Part shown: positions 32,491 to 45,731 of the stretch, piece by piece
Layout of the letters: every line of letters begins with the position of its first letter
How positions within the stretch are numbered: the first letter of the stretch is position 1
Origin: Isoetes taiwanensis
Taxonomy: Eukaryota > Streptophyta > Lycopodiopsida > Isoetales > Isoetaceae
NCBI GenBank assembly: GCA_021234155.1
Contig: JAJEKV010000032.1
Location: 8,156,736-8,220,735, forward strand
Length of the DNA stretch: 64,000 nucleotides
Direction: 5' to 3'
Notes under the pieces: generated by a model
The model's database searches: none
Seen by the model: only the letters and a program-made list of their open reading frames with translations
What the model was told of the DNA's origin: nothing
Made by a program: the position numbers and the translations under genes

Positions 32491-35094
32491 ATCCTGCATC
32501 TTGCATTCGTAACTGTGGGCGATGGCAGCTTATTAGGAGAGAAGCAAATGCAATTAATGGTAGGCCTTCATTTCAGCATATGAAATCACAGTTTGTGATT
32601 CTTGCAGTGCATACAGGTTCTGGACATTCGCTCACAAATGCTGGTGTTTCTGTCTCTGCAGGGAGTTTGACATCGCCAACAACCGAACAGTCTCATCCTC
32701 TTATGGATTAGGCTGAAAAGAGTTCGCCTCTACTGGCAAATTTGGGGGTGTATCGTTTTTAGTGGGTCTGGTATGGTTGAACTGCTACTTGAAACATGTG
32801 AGCTGGTTAGCCTTTTCTTTTTTGGTTGTTAATTCTCTTACCAACATGAGTCTATTGCTTGCAGGATTAGAGGCCTGGATGAAGAGATGTTGAGCACATA
32901 ACTGGCACAAATTAGTCTCTTTAATAAGCCTAGAACAAATTCATTGGAATTTATTGGTTGTATTAGCTTTGTGTTGGCTTTGCATATTTGATGTCAGTCA
33001 TATTTCTGCCACTAGTCATATTTCTGCCACTGGGAAGGGGAAAAACGTCTTTAGGAAATTATCTCAGAATCCTGCCATACAGTTTGTTGTTACTAAGATC
33101 CAAAGTTCATAGTCCAGTCGACTTACTAATATTCTTTGATATGGTGCCACACAGATGACAACTGTTGATATGGAAAGGCCTATTGACTATTATGGAACTA
33201 CTCCCTAGCCGTCATATTAATAATAGGATCTATTCTCTGGAATTTTAGCGATTTATTAAAAATTTCTTTATCACATCGATAGGTATGCTTATTGAGTTTC
33301 GAGTCCATTGCATGTCTACCATGAACTTGAAAATCTAGATATTTTTGCAAACCCGACACTCCCTTTCAGTTCCACTGGACTTATAGTTGAAAATCTAGAT
33401 ATTTCTGCAAAGCCTACACTCCCTTTCAGTTCCACTGGACTTATAGTTGGACGATCACAGGTTTCCATATGCACATTGACCTTGCCACTTAAGAGATTGC
33501 GTAAGTTCTCCTTCAGATGGCAACTATTTTCTTAAGATTGCCTTATACATCGATACGATATTTATGCATTTCTACTTCCAACATTGCATAAAACTAAAGC
33601 AACATGTTAATAATTTATCGGTTAAGACACCACAAATTTATTAGTTGAACAGGCGTGCTTAGAACTCCACAATGCTTTGGACCACAGATGCTTTAATTTA
33701 CTGAACATCATGCCTGAAAGACACATGCTGAAATCATGCAGAAACACACAACATAACCTAAAATGTTATGCAAGTTGGCTAACATCCATTTACTAAGTCA
33801 CCATGAATAAGCACCTCAACTAGTGTGAACTAGTGTGGTCAATTAGTGTGAATAAACACCTGGAACATATTTGCCAATACACACTCAAGAGGTGTCGCCT
33901 ACACTGCCCCACAGGAATGGCGTAATTCTATGATATCATTTTCATGTTGTGTGTTTGCATGTGCAGTGGGCGCACATGTGAAGACTTGTTGTTTCGTTAC
34001 CCTTTGAATGAGTCACAAGCATATTGACTGCTACTAGCAATGGAAAACTAAGCTAAGCACTTCACTTCAAAACTAACGAGGAAAAATCATAACCACGTTG
34101 GAATTGAACTTTTGTTGCAAGTGATTTCAATAATATATCACTATTGTTTATTGGGTCTTGATTTTAGTGGCAATGCAAAGTCGCAACCACTATTGCCTTT
34201 TGGGTTTCGTATTCAATTGCAACACTTGAATTAATTTAGAATGCTAGCAAATGGTAGCAATTGACGACTAAGTAAATGCGCAACACTTGAATTTGTTTAA
34301 ATATGACCATGTAAGAAAACATGGCTTTGTGCAGTATTAGACGTTGTGGAACTACTTGGTAGGTTGCATGGATGTTGTTATCATGTATTTTCTCGACATC
34401 ATGCATCAAATGCTATTTTTTACTTTGGCTTCTTCGGCTATAGCTCGACTCTTCCCGTTTAATTCAAATTTTAGCTTGCCTTTTCAATTTAACCTTGCTG
34501 AATGGAGTGACTTTTACTTCTATCTTGCTAAATTATTTGTACAAATGTTTTTCATGCACGCTACTACTTTAAAAGAAGCTCAAATTGATGTTGAATTTGA
34601 TTGATGTAGAACTAAGAAACAATCCATCATGCTTAGGCGTCTCTTCTTCCTTCCTTTTTTTTATTGGAATGGGAAGGAGCTAATTCTATTATAGTTTTGC
34701 TTGAACATGATATTCATATCATAAAGTAAGGATAGCTTAAAAGTTGCACAGTAATTTCTTGATACTGGGTACTTGGGGATTGTCAATGGATATATTTAAT
34801 TTGGTAGGCATTCAAAACACATATAAAACTACAACTGTTGGGAGAGAGAAAGTGGAATTGTATATGTGACCATCCAAAAAAATATATCTATGCATAAATG
34901 TGAGGGAAAGGTACATATTATTCGCATTTTTAATAGTAAAGAGGGAGAAAACCAAATAAGAATGTTTTGTGCTTTCCTATATAGGGACATTATGCTGATC
35001 AATTTGAGGATGAATTAACCACGTTTTTTGCTGAAATTATTATGCGAAGATCGTTCTCCTATAATCATTGATTGTACAACTACTCATAGTACAA
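32491..35094. other. No gene recognised; contains a perfect 60-bp tandem duplication
   Basis: AT-rich. The plus frame 34344-34604 is hydrophobic with no known motif. The remainder holds no RNA gene or array that I can see. Confidence 0.4.
33328..33447. repeat. Two-copy tandem duplication, exactly 60 bp
   Basis: GAAAATCTAGATATTT, then CACTCCCTTTCAGTTCCACT occur in both units with about four substitutions. Because the period is 60 the reading frame is preserved (frame 33308-33535). Confidence 0.9.
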
Positions 35095-35202
35095 CTACTC
35101 AAAGAAACAATAACAGGTTAATAAAGTCTTTGCAGCCTGTTGAATTTGCAAAATTCCTTTGTAGTACACCTCTTGCAGTAAACCCCTCATAGTACAAAAA
35201 CT

Positions 35203-35203
<1 letters not shown>

Positions 35204-35271
<68 letters not shown>
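35204..35271. repeat. (TA)n microsatellite, about 68 bp
   Basis: Flanked on the left by the 3' terminus TAGTACAAAAACTTGTA and on the right by TCATAATATATAT. Frame 35095-35310 is simply this tract. Confidence 0.9.
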
Positions 35272-35273
<2 letters not shown>

Positions 35274-35889
35274 TAATATATATAAAATTACTTGGATGTA
35301 CCCCCATCATATACCTTGTCTATATACTCAAATGAATCTAAGCCGTTTATTTGAAAGGCTGCAAGGTGGCGAAGTTGCAACCATTAGATCTCCATGGGGG
35401 GCATGCATGGGGCATGCACCCCATCCCTAGACCGTTGGATCAAGGGGGAAAGGAGAAATCTTAGCCATCGATTTGCTTCGAGAAACTTCAAGGAAGGTGC
35501 AATTTTTGGGGCTTTTGATCTATGCCCTTCAAATTAGGGCATTTAATCTAGACCCTTATTTCAAAAGTCTCACCATTATTACTTTTATTAATGCCAACTA
35601 TGATGTGTCAAACGTTGCAGCGAGGATAAGACAGTTTTTCTTATGTAATGCAGATTTCTGTTCTCACTTATTTATATTTTGTTCCTTCAAAATTATTAAG
35701 GGGACTGCGTGGCACAGTGTTCTTTTCGAACTGGGCTATGGTTTTCGAGCTTGGTGCTTCGTCGATGATGTGCGTGGAGAGAGACATTTATTTTAGACCG
35801 CAGAGGTTGGCTGGGGCATTCTATTTTGGCGGGCCGAAAGAACGCTGGCACCTAATGGCTACCCAGATTTCTCATTTTCTTCTACATTC

Positions 35890-36330
35890 AGCAATTCGGT
35901 GCTTTGCCGGAGCTATGGCCGCCATGAGGGGGATAATCTTCTTTATTTTATCGGCTATCTTCTACATGATGTCCATGTTCTTTGCATTTGCTGCTGAGTA
36001 TGGGCGAAGCACGGTTTCTTTTTGCCCTTGTCTTTTTCTTTTCCAAAATGTTGTACTAGTTTAATTCCTCTGGATGTTCTTGAACAACAAAAACAGTAGC
36101 GCTAGTTCTATTGCACGTTCTTGAATGGAAATTCGTAGCGTTAGGAATGGTTTTAACATAATTGACAATGTTCTGTTTTAAAAGGTCGTGATGCAGCACG
36201 ATGAATCCCTTTCCTATTGCATACACAACAAAAGTGGAGTCACAGCTCTGGCAATTGTTGCATTTGTGCTTCTATTTCTTGCTCAAGGAATGATGATGGG
36301 CGAGATGGTCTTTGGGGCTCAAACCGAAGC
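35890..36330 (+). pseudogene. Membrane protein fragment, possibly DUF1218 family
   Basis: Two hydrophobic pieces: AAMRGIIFFILSAIFYMMSM then FAFAAEYGRST, and about 150 bp on SYCIHNKSGVTALAIVAFVL and LFLAQGMMMG before stops. The pattern of a helix followed by AEYxxST, and a later YGxxA...A.V.LF..Q helix, resembles plant DUF1218 four-helix proteins linked to cell wall lignin. The resemblance is weak and rests on helix pattern, and the stops indicate decay. Confidence 0.3.
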
Positions 36331-36959
36331 TTGACAGAGGTGAACGCCGCGGTTGCAATCACACTTTTATTCGGATTTTTTGGTAAGATCTTTACAAGCG
36401 GTCTTCTTTTTCTACCGGATGATAACCAGAAAATTTCTAGCTAGGATATTCAACGATTCGAATATAATGTCGTTTCTGGCATGCGAGGTGTTTAGCTTTG
36501 GTATTTCGAAACCGTTCTTACGGTAGGTACCATAATGAATTCACGTCCGACCAAAGATGCGCATCATTGTTCAAAGTTGCAAAACGAGCATTTTCCTTGG
36601 CCGGAGCCTCTCATTGTGCTTAAACCCCGATTCTATCGGCTGACCTATTTTGGTTTTTCCTTCATGCTTGGGGGCTTAATCTTCTATCCATCCCTCCACC
36701 CCCCCACGTAGGAAACCCATTCGCGACGGCCTGCTCCTCCTCCTCGGTGAGATTTTTTTCGCAGAATCGAATCAAACTACAATTTTTATGCATTCTTATG
36801 GCCAATCCATCCCAAATCTTTTCGCCCCTTTGCGATTTCTTCCTTTCCGTTCGAGAATTGCTCCCTTTCTCTCTGTCTGGTTCAATTTCGAAGCATTGAT
36901 GCATTTTTGTTATGCATTTCCCTAGTTTTGGTTTCAATTTTGAAGAATTTGAGGGGTTT

Positions 36960-37738
36960 TTTGCAGAAACTATCCCGCCCCTGAACCAGCCAAGGTGGAA
37001 ACAAGCGCTTCTTTAGAACAAGGTGAGATTTGGCTCCTTGAGTTTCGAATTTCATGTTTTTTCTGCTAGGCATATGTTTTTGCTGCTTCGAAATTCGAGT
37101 CTTTTTCCTGCTCAGTTCCGGCGTGTTTTTGTCTGCAAATTTTGCAGATATTAACTTTGCTAAAGTAAACCTAGAGAAGTCCTTGGCAGACATCACGGCA
37201 TTGAAGGCAAACGAGAAAACCAAGTCTCATAACAAGTCGGTTTTCTCAGATCTAGCAACACAGAGGCAGAATTTGTAGTCTTTTCATAACACAGAGGCAG
37301 AATTTGTAGTCTTTTCATAAAATCTTACTCCAACTCTGCGTCTTATTTGCAGATATACAAAAAAAGTATCAGAAATAACAGTATGGGAGGATGAAAGAAA
37401 GGCAGCAATTGAAGCCAAGCTCAAATCCAAAGAGGTAAGCATATAGAGCCTAAATTTTTGCTGCAAAACTACTTTCTTTTTTGTTCCGATTGATGAAAAT
37501 TTTGGTTATTAAGCTGATATTTCATGGTCGGATTGATCTGCAGCAAGCATTAGAGATAAAGAGAGCTGCGCTGATTGAAACATCTAAGAATAAGATTGCC
37601 GAAATGCATAAATTGGCTGAAGAAAAGAAGTCTCTTGCAGAATCTGAACGCGCAACGAAATGCCTTCAGATTGAAGAAACTACTGCCAAGTGCAGGGCTT
37701 CTGGAAAACCGCTTTCTAAAGGCTGCTTTGGCGCTTAG
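36960..37738 (+). pseudogene. Remorin C-terminal region, several exons
   Basis: Possible N-terminal exon with PAPEPAKVETSASLEQ and a GTGAG donor (36963-37021). Next KVNLEKSLADITALKANEKT with KSHNK (37150-37235). Then, after TTTGCAG, KKVSEITVWEDERKAAIEAK and LKSKE with a GTAAGC donor (to 37433). Last, QALEIKRAALIETSKNKIAE, EEKKSLAESERATKCLQIEE and a Cys-containing end CFGA (37541-37738). This is the coiled-coil remorin_C arrangement of plant plasma-membrane nanodomain proteins, which normally ends in a Cys-rich anchor (GCF-type). A 31-bp duplication lies in the second intron. The assembled frame looks fairly well preserved, so a transcribed gene is possible. Confidence 0.75.
37258..37319. repeat. 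Perfect 31-bp tandem duplication
   Basis: ACACAGAGGCAGAATTTGTA plus GTCTTTTCATA occurs twice. It lies in the predicted remorin intron. Confidence 0.9.
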
Positions 37739-37739
37739 A

Positions 37740-39100
37740 TCTGCTTCTCAAGCTTTGGTGTAAATTTTTGTGTAGATATCCTATATGGGCTTGCATCAAT
37801 TATTCATTGTAATGGCTTTCGTGATTTGTTACCTGTTAAAACTAAACTGAAATGCAATTTGATTTATGAGGCCACAAAATATGCACAATTAGAACGATGT
37901 GGGCTGTTCGTGAGCATGATGGGTTCACAAAAGTTGTAGGTTTTGTTCTATTGAATCAAGATCTCTGCTCCAACTTAAAGTTAAATTGAAGAAGATTAAT
38001 AGATGGATGCCTACATTGTCGTGCAGGATTCTATAGTGGGACACTTTGGATTCTGCCACTACCATTATCTGTAAGATCTTTTACTTAAACAGGTTCCTGC
38101 ATAATGGCATAGTGGGATTCGGGCTGTAACATTATTGCCATGTAATTGCAATCCTATAGCAACGCTTTTGCTTGCTGTAGATGACAAATATCTATCTTCA
38201 GAAGGTCCACCAAACCAGTATGGATTTTCCATTTTTTACTTGTGGATTTAGATATGAACAGCATGGACTTTGTAGGCTTCAGAAAGGAATTCCTTAGGGT
38301 CTCGAGTCCATTGAACCAAGCAAATGACATGGGATTTTTTATCAATTCTTGCTTTACTCGTTATCAAGCAGGATGTGATCTCAGCTGGAATGGCCATTTT
38401 GCCTCATGAGTTAACAAGGTACATCCTCTGTAGAATGTCATGTACTTCTATGTAGAACAAGAATACTAATAAAGATGTGAACAGACCATTGCAGAATTGG
38501 TGGGAGATTGGTACTTTCAACAATGATTAGCCAAAGACATTGACTGTGCCTACCCATGAAATTTACAATGTCAACCATGGATTGGTTTAGCATCTGTGTT
38601 TGGTTTACTTATTACAGCTCTAGCAGAGCATCATGTCAATGCAATACTCAACTTATAGCTCCTGTAAGATAGCAGGGCAATGATAAGAATTGAGACGGTT
38701 GTAGTAAGTTAATGGGGATTCTGTTCAAGTGTGCCAACAAGGTGCCAGGTTATCAATGCTTAGGAATGGTTTAGAATTATCCACAAAAGAAAAGTTTAAT
38801 AAATTGCCACTCTTGAATCAAAGAATAAACAAGCCCACTCTAACATCTGTGGCTATACACAGTGTTGGCATTAGCCAAAATATATGTGGCTCTATACAAT
38901 GTCGGCATTTGCAAAAATCATATTTTAAGTCAAGACATTTACCCTAGAGGTTCTACTAACATTTATTCATTCCCTAGATGTTATCTTCTCTGTATTAAAG
39001 ACTGACATGGCTTTTGTGGTACCTTGCAAATTTTTTTTTTGTTGTACGGGATTTTTGTAAATTAGTGATTGATGCCACAATCTGTTATTGGTGAGGGTCT
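37740..39100. other. No gene recognised
   Basis: This is probably the 3' flank of the remorin fragment and unique AT-rich DNA. Small frames at 38154-38345 minus and 38729-38947 plus have no known motifs. Confidence 0.4.
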
Positions 39101-39212
39101 TACAAAATGTTTGATAATATGGACCTTAAGATGGTACTACAAAATGTTTGATAATATGGACCTTAAGATGGTACTATTCAGTTGTTATATCTATTCAGTT
39201 GTTAAGATGGTA

Positions 39213-39289
<77 letters not shown>

Positions 39290-39290
39290 A
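39101..39290. repeat. 37-bp tandem duplication followed by (CTAT)n
   Basis: A perfect duplication at 39101-39137 and 39138-39174 (TACAAAATGTTTGATAATAT...) is followed by CTATTCAGTTGT repeats and then about 19 units of CTAT (39212-39290). Frame 39069-39320 is a translation of it. Confidence 0.9.
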
Positions 39291-39959
39291 AAGAGTACAA
39301 TTTTACGAAACAATAGCTGATAATTAATTGCCGAACTTATTAAGGGTATGCACTTTCATTTAGACTTTAGAACAATATGCACAACGACAACGACATCTAT
39401 CATGTGCTTCCCAAGATTCTTGAAGTACTTTTTCAAAACGTGGAAATTCAAGAACGTCCTTTCTTTTAGGTTTCTTGCATAAGCTGTATGCTTCCAATGT
39501 GAAATCAATCCTTTTGCTCTTCTTTCTAGTTTTAACGTCAAAGAATGGGGTCACATGTAGGTCAAAACAAAAGCAAAGTACGATGGTTAATAAGAAGTGC
39601 AGCTATTATTTTAGATCATGGTAGATGTTAATATAATCCTTTCTTCCTTCGTATTAAGTTCTCCAAAAAAAAATCACGTCATCAGTCCTTGACATCTCTT
39701 CCATATGGGTGTGATATTAATTAATTTGTAATACGTATGGGCAATCACTGCCACGACAAAGTAAAAGAAGATAATAGAAGAATATATTTTAAGTAGCATA
39801 GCCATTGTTACATCGCACAATTATCCAATCTAACCACCCAATCTTTTATGTGACCATTCAACATTCCCAATTTCAAAAAAAGGAAAAGAATTAAAAGAAT
39901 GACAAATCGTATTATTGTACCATTATCAAGGTTTCAATCTTTCCCAAATATTAACATCA
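39291..39959. other. Unique AT-rich DNA with unrecognised minus frames
   Basis: A minus frame (39360-39554) is basic, with KTRKKSKRIDF and KKPKRKDVLEF. It looks protein-like, but I cannot assign it. Confidence 0.3.
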
Positions 39960-40670
39960 TCTCTTCGCCATCAAAACCATGTTCACCTTTATGCAATATC
40001 AATGGAATATCAAAAGATTTGCGAATCTTTATAAAATCTAGTGAAATTAAAAAACATAGTTTTCAAAATCTGATGGAATCTCACGCGTACTCTCACGAAT
40101 CTTAGTGACATTGGCTCATACATACATTTTTCCCTCTCCTCTCTCTTTGAACACTTACATTATACATATTATAAATGTCACAAACATCCTAGAGCCTGAA
40201 CCACACACCATATTATCCTCGTGATAGTTGGTAAATGATGGTCGAATCTTGAAGTTCTAGATTTCATTTGTTAAACATGCAATACATTCATAACTCTAGA
40301 AATTTTTTCAAAGGATCTTCATATAAGCCTGAAGCTCAACATTAGATGATGCCTTTATTTCTAAATATCCCAAATTGCAAGCTTGAACTATATACCATAT
40401 GAAATGCACAACATTCGCGTACGCATATTGAAGAATCTAAGGGCATCTTGATAGAATCTCGACAAATATTTCAATAGTTTGGTCAAACCTTAAAGAATCT
40501 TGGGAAATCTGGAGGAACTCTAATTAAATTCAGACTCTAAAACTTGACGTCTTAACTTTGAAGTTTTCGGAGACTCATGTACATAGAACATTGAGGAATA
40601 TATGCGAATCTTGGAATAGTCTTTGGAAATTTAGAACCTTTAAAATCTAGGGGAATCTTCCGCATTGGTG
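39960..40670 (-). repeat. Old, inverted copy of the GATTCC satellite
   Basis: GAATCT and AGAATC recur at short intervals, for example TTGATAGAATCTCGAC, AAAGAATCTTGGGAAATC and AGGGGAATCTTCC. This is the reverse complement of the satellite phrase elsewhere and more diverged. Confidence 0.55.
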
Positions 40671-40716
40671 TATTTTGCAGGGTCGAGTCATACAGACCCT
40701 ACATAGTACAACCACT

Positions 40717-40833
<117 letters not shown>

Positions 40834-41204
40834 GTTATATATATACAATTATTTGAATCTAGGCAGAGGTGTCATTGATGCGGAGCCGGTTTAGATTGTG
40901 AGATCAGCGGTCTGGACGAAGCCACCTCAATCCACCCAAGCACCCCTTATATATAAGACATTGAGGTGTCGCGTCTCCCAGATCCATGTTTGAGATCGAT
41001 GGTTTGGATCAAAAGCCCTTTCCTTTGGGGCTTTTAATCTAGACCAGTTGAAAATCTTTGGATTAATGGTCAAGATTTAACCGAGAATATTAAATGCAAT
41101 AAATCTTTGAGGTGGCAAGAAAAATTAATGACCGATCAAGCGTGGCCCTTATTTGATGCCTTTGATCTATACCATTAGAATTTGTGATTTCTGGGGACGT
41201 ACAA

Positions 41205-42226
41205 TATGCCTTTTTCTGTTTCTCGGTTCCGGTGGCTTGTGGTGGGGCTATGGCGGGAGGCGAGGATATGACGACGACGTTTGTGAATCCTGTATAGGTA
41301 ATTGATTTGAAGCTTCGACTTTAGAGTTTAGTTTCAACATTTCGTTCCATTAGAATCTAATTAGCATAAATACTTTCGGTGCCAAAGTTTTTCCGACATC
41401 ACAAGGATGTGCCTTTGGCTCGCTTCACCGTAAGTAAAATCATTGCGAGGCACAAGCCGAGCTTCTATTGTTCCCGAACTGCTTGAATTTTTGAAGGTCG
41501 TCTTTCAAAATGGGATTTTGCTTAACACATGGTCCTGTTTACATCAGTTTTTAGACTCGGTGGCATAAATTTGACCCATTTTTTAGGCTTAAGGTTTGTA
41601 TTTTGGATTCTTCTTACGGGTTTTAAAGGTGCGTGGCGGATTGAAGACTTTGTAAGATTTTTGAGTTGGGCTCATGTAAGATGCAATCTCGGGGTCATAA
41701 TCTTCAGTTTGGTCGATTATGATTCTTTGAAAAATTCTAGGAAGTTCAAGACCAGTAAAATTCGGCTAAAAGCGGTTTTCAAGGTTTTTATTCCATATGC
41801 GGGGGTGCTTTCTGTACTTTTTGCGACTTGCTTGTATAACACGCCATGGTTTGGCTTATGGAGATGGATTTCGATATCTTTGGGATTCGGCGTGGTTCTT
41901 TCCTTATGGTATTCTCGAGTGCTATTCTTGGCACCTCCCAATTTCTTTGTAGTCCGGTATGCGAGGCTTCTTCGAGCTAGACCCAAAACCTCCATTTTGT
42001 TCTTTGTTAATAGGTGCGAAAGCCACGGGGCGATTCTCGGATGGTCGTTTAGTTTGTTGATTTCTGGGTAAAATCTTATTAAATCTTGATCAATCATCTT
42101 TATTTTAGTAGCATTACGATGGATCGTGAATTTTTCTGACTCATCGATTGGGATTGCCATCTCCATGGTACTTATGGCGAGGCGGTGCAATCGCACCTCC
42201 GGTCCGGGATTTTCAAGCTGTAGCAA
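41205..42226 (+). other. Unrecognised open frames, possibly a decayed captured gene
   Basis: A 180-codon plus frame (41529-42071) is hydrophobic and opposed by a 169-codon minus frame (41717-42226). Further plus frames follow (42148-42375, 42366-42581, 42553-42759). Upstream, near 41250, MAGGEDMTTTFVNPV has the look of a start exon. No domain is recognised. Long opposed frames in this GC-richer patch favour decayed coding DNA over intergenic sequence, but this is weak. Confidence 0.25.
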
Positions 42227-42759
42227 ATGGCTATCTGAGGCTGGCGAAGATTTTGAGGCCGTTGCGTTGCGAATTATCCAAATCTCGAGAACCTGCGAGG
42301 ATTGAACCGGTGGGCGAATTATATGTCGAAATCAAGCGACTTGAATTTTTTTCCTTGGATTCCATATGGTTGTGAGCCGGCGACTGTGGGCTGCAATCTG
42401 TTCAGGTTTTTTTAGAAAATTTATTTGGGTTTTCTCTTGGTTCAATCAATGTAGTAGCAAATGTTTGTTACGGTATGCAAGATGGATGATGGTTGGCTCG
42501 AGATCATTGATTGAAAATGAAGAGGCGGTAGCCGTTTACTTCTTTCCCTTTTATGTTCCTTTATCTCTTATTCTTTGCTAAGTCGCTCCAAATCGGCTTG
42601 AAGGGATCGCATTCGTTAAGCCCTATCCTCGCTTTCTTGCTTGCGGGGTTTCATACTTCTCATTTAAAAGGCCAATCTTGGCTGGCCCGATTCAATATCT
42701 GTCTAGGGATTGCCGCTTGCTTGAAGCATATCATTTCATTTTGGTCTTGCGGCGGCTAG

Positions 42760-43596
42760 AATCATATCATTTTGGTCTTGCGGCCGGCTAGAGCTTTAAG
42801 CATTTCTTAATGCTCTTCATTATTAGACTTTCACAATATGAAGGTTGAAAAAGCTGGAGAAGCGGTGCTTGTGGGACTTGATTTTCTTTGCATTTTAAGC
42901 TTGATTTAGCTCGATATTTTTTTTTTTTTGCTAAGTAATAGGTAATGGCGTGCTATATCGGTTCAAAGAGTTTAAAAATCTTATTTGTGATGCTCTATGA
43001 GCAAGTATTCAGCGTATGATAGGCGGTGGCGTGACAACGAGAATGAAATGCGGTAAAGCGTTCTAACTAGTCTCATGTTTTGCAATGGTTTTCTTACATA
43101 TTCAATTCTATACATGCCATAAACTACACTGTGTCTTTGAAATACGGAGTTCAATTGTTGCGCATCTCCCGTGACAAATTTGCTAGAGTTATATCACGGG
43201 CGCCTTTGAGTTATATCACGGGCGCCTTTGGCGGGGTTTTATTTTTCATGAAGCTAGTGTCTCGTATGTGAGACCTACAACGAACAATTACAATTATTAT
43301 GGTGAGATGGAGGTGATTTAAGCTAGAATGCCAAGCGATGTGCGGACAAACTAGCGGACTAAAAGCAATTGAATAATTTCTATCTTTCCAATTAATATTT
43401 CCTTTAGGTATTGAAAGTATTAAAAGTGCAAAAAGATTTTTTTTATAGTAGATGTAAGGTGACATTCCTATGGAAGTCGCGATTAACTAGGGTGGCATCA
43501 AATACCCTAAAAACTAAACTATGAGAGCGGGGATGCATCGATTCCACTCGGCCTGAGGTAGTTCTTCCACAAAAAATCTATTAGTTGATTTGATTC
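42760..43596. other. No gene recognised; two short tandem duplications
   Basis: CATTTTGGTCTTGCGGC occurs at about 42737 and again at 42768. TTATATCACGGGCGCCTTTG occurs twice at 43189-43230. Confidence 0.5.
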
Positions 43597-43920
43597 GTGT
43601 CAAGACGGAGTGGGGTAATTGATTCTGGCGCTAAAAGGCAGGGAGGAATAATAGCATCCACATCATCTACCGAAGCAAAATCCAAAGCTCAATTACCTAC
43701 GCTAAGTGGAATCACAAAAACAAGGGGAAGTTTGGAATCGTTTAACACGATTGGCCGAGTTTCAACTTCCAGGCATCAATTGCCGTCAGTGGAATCTCAG
43801 CCTAAGATTTTAGCTTTGTTCTGCAAAATGACCAAGCTCGGGAAATGTTTAGATTCAATTATGTCTTCTATGTTTTTGTGCTTGATTATTGTAATATCTA
43901 TTTTATTGACTGGAAATTAA
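43597..43920 (+). other. Unrecognised 107-codon frame with a C-terminal hydrophobic segment
   Basis: A Ser/Lys-rich N-terminal part (residues 1-80) is followed by a single hydrophobic helix FLCLIIVISILLTG at the very end. That pattern would fit a tail-anchored protein. There is no family match and no sign of introns. It may be a chance frame. Confidence 0.2.
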
Positions 43921-45462
43921 GCCTGGCTAGATCTGAGTGGTGTTTTGGAACATGCAGGTGATTTAGGGCAGCCACATTGGAGTGACTTATTAAATCTTCT
44001 TAAAATGAATGTGATCTAAACCTCAGCTTTGTTGAGTCCCCTGCACTTGCACCTCTAGAGGCTCAGATTGACCTTCAATCGTAGGCAGTGTATGTATTTC
44101 ATCTATCAATATTTATTGGAGTCATATTTTACGTTCTCTGTGTAACTTCTTTTAGTTATGCAGACAGAAAGCTGAATTGGAACGTTACGTGGTGCTCTTT
44201 GGCCCCTTCCATATGACGAAGATGACACATATGAAGGGTGACTTGCTACACAGATCAACTTGGTGTGTGGCTAGCGAAATCGCGAGATGGCATTCACTAG
44301 TCTAGCAGAACATGTCTCATGTTTCAAAAATGTTATAATTTTCTTAGTTAGGTCTTTTGTCTGGATAAAAAAAAAAAAAGGCAGTTGTATAAATTGCGAG
44401 GTCTTGAGGAAGTTTGTATTGCATGTCTCCATTTAAGTGTCATTGTGGTATGGAGTTTCATTCTCATGCGATGGCATGCGAAACTGGGATTTACATATTA
44501 TGGCTTTTTATAGTGTCAGCATGATGTCTCATTGGCTTGTGACCTTCTATAGTTTTGTGCAGAATTGAATAGGGATACTTGGCTTAATGTCTGAAGCATT
44601 TTCCAAGGCTGAAATGACAAATAGAAATGAGAAGTAGATCATCAAATGGAAGATGAAACATGTCCATGCGATATACCGACATGTCTTAACAAGTTCTCTT
44701 CTATTCTTTCGATGCTTGCTAATGTAGCAAGCATGTAGGTACTCAGGAACCTAATCCTCTACAAGAAAATTTTAAATGCTTAGGTTAAACATGAGTTGCC
44801 TCTCAAAGTCTAGATTCAATATACCACACTTCTTTTTTTGTAATACAAGCTGCAGAGTCATCACAAAAAGTGTATAAAATTGCTAGAATAGGCATCCATC
44901 CCAAGTGAATTGGAAAGATGAATGGTGAATAGTCGGATTGCATTTTGAAGAGAAGAATTGTGGCGGCACGTAGAAAGATGAATGGTGAATAGTTGGTGCG
45001 CATTTTGAAAAGAAGAATTATGTTGGCATCGCTCAAAATCTAGGAAGAAATTGCTAGCTACCAATTTTACAATGGCATATAGTAGCTAGCACTTGCCTTC
45101 TGATTCCATTGCAACAGTTAGCAATTACCAAAAACATACTCTCCCCTTATTTTTTCTTGAAAGGCACGTCAACCATAATTTACTTTTTAGTGGACCACTT
45201 TTTGGTGTAATTTGATGTATTTGTACATTGTGTTTGTGTTGTGTAAATGTCCTCTTAATATGCCACATGAAAGATATTCATGACAGACTTCGGAATGCCA
45301 AAGTCTTATAAATAGATAAATGACTAATATCCTAAGCTCTACACACTCAGTTATATTTAGAGTTAGATTCCACTTGAGGTCTACCCTCGAAATATAAAGC
45401 TTTCATAACAAACGCTTGATTAAAAGATGGACAAGCTCTTCCGCCCATTAGAACATGAATAA
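43921..45462. other. No gene recognised
   Basis: Unique AT-rich DNA. Around 44900-45030 the phrase AGAAAGATGAATGGTGAATA with GCATTTTGAAAAGAAGAATT is repeated twice about 60 bp apart, which accounts for the overlapping minus frames at 44803-45064. Confidence 0.4.
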
Positions 45463-45679
45463 TAGGCATGATAAGGGATTCTGTCGTGCATTTGATATTT
45501 GAAAATGCAAAATTATCAGTTTGTATGTTGATTTTAGGTTCTTGCTTGATTTCATTGCCGTAGTGTAATCTTATCTCAGGATCTTGCTATGAAAGAAGAA
45601 AGGTGCATGTATGATTCAAACTATCTATACATTTTCGTTTCATCCCATTTTATTTTATCCCATTGATAGTACAAAAACT

Positions 45680-45681
<2 letters not shown>
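45463..45681 (+). repeat. 219-bp direct repeat, copy 1 (module 3' terminal region)
   Basis: The sequence from TAGGCATGATAAGGGATTCT to GATAGTACAAAAACTTG is repeated at 50979-51197 with no difference that I can find and a constant offset of 5,516. Here it forms the natural 3' end of module 40832-45681. Confidence 0.9.

Positions 45682-45729
<48 letters not shown>
45682..45729. repeat. (TA)n microsatellite between two facing 3' termini
   Basis: Left flank AGTACAAAAACTTG and right flank CAAGTGGTTCTACT are near-inverted copies of each other. Confidence 0.9.

Positions 45730-45731
<2 letters not shown>

Larger units (their letters stand above)
26526..35203 (+). mobile_element. TA-bounded module, plus orientation, carrying RbcS, PPR and KIN14B-interacting-like fragments
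   Basis: It begins TACAATTATATGGAGGTCTA and the hairpin block (to about 26880). It ends CCCCTCATAGTACAAAAAC and TTGTA at the TA tract from 35204. All three recognisable captured genes are on the plus strand, in module orientation. No transposase is seen. Confidence 0.55.
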
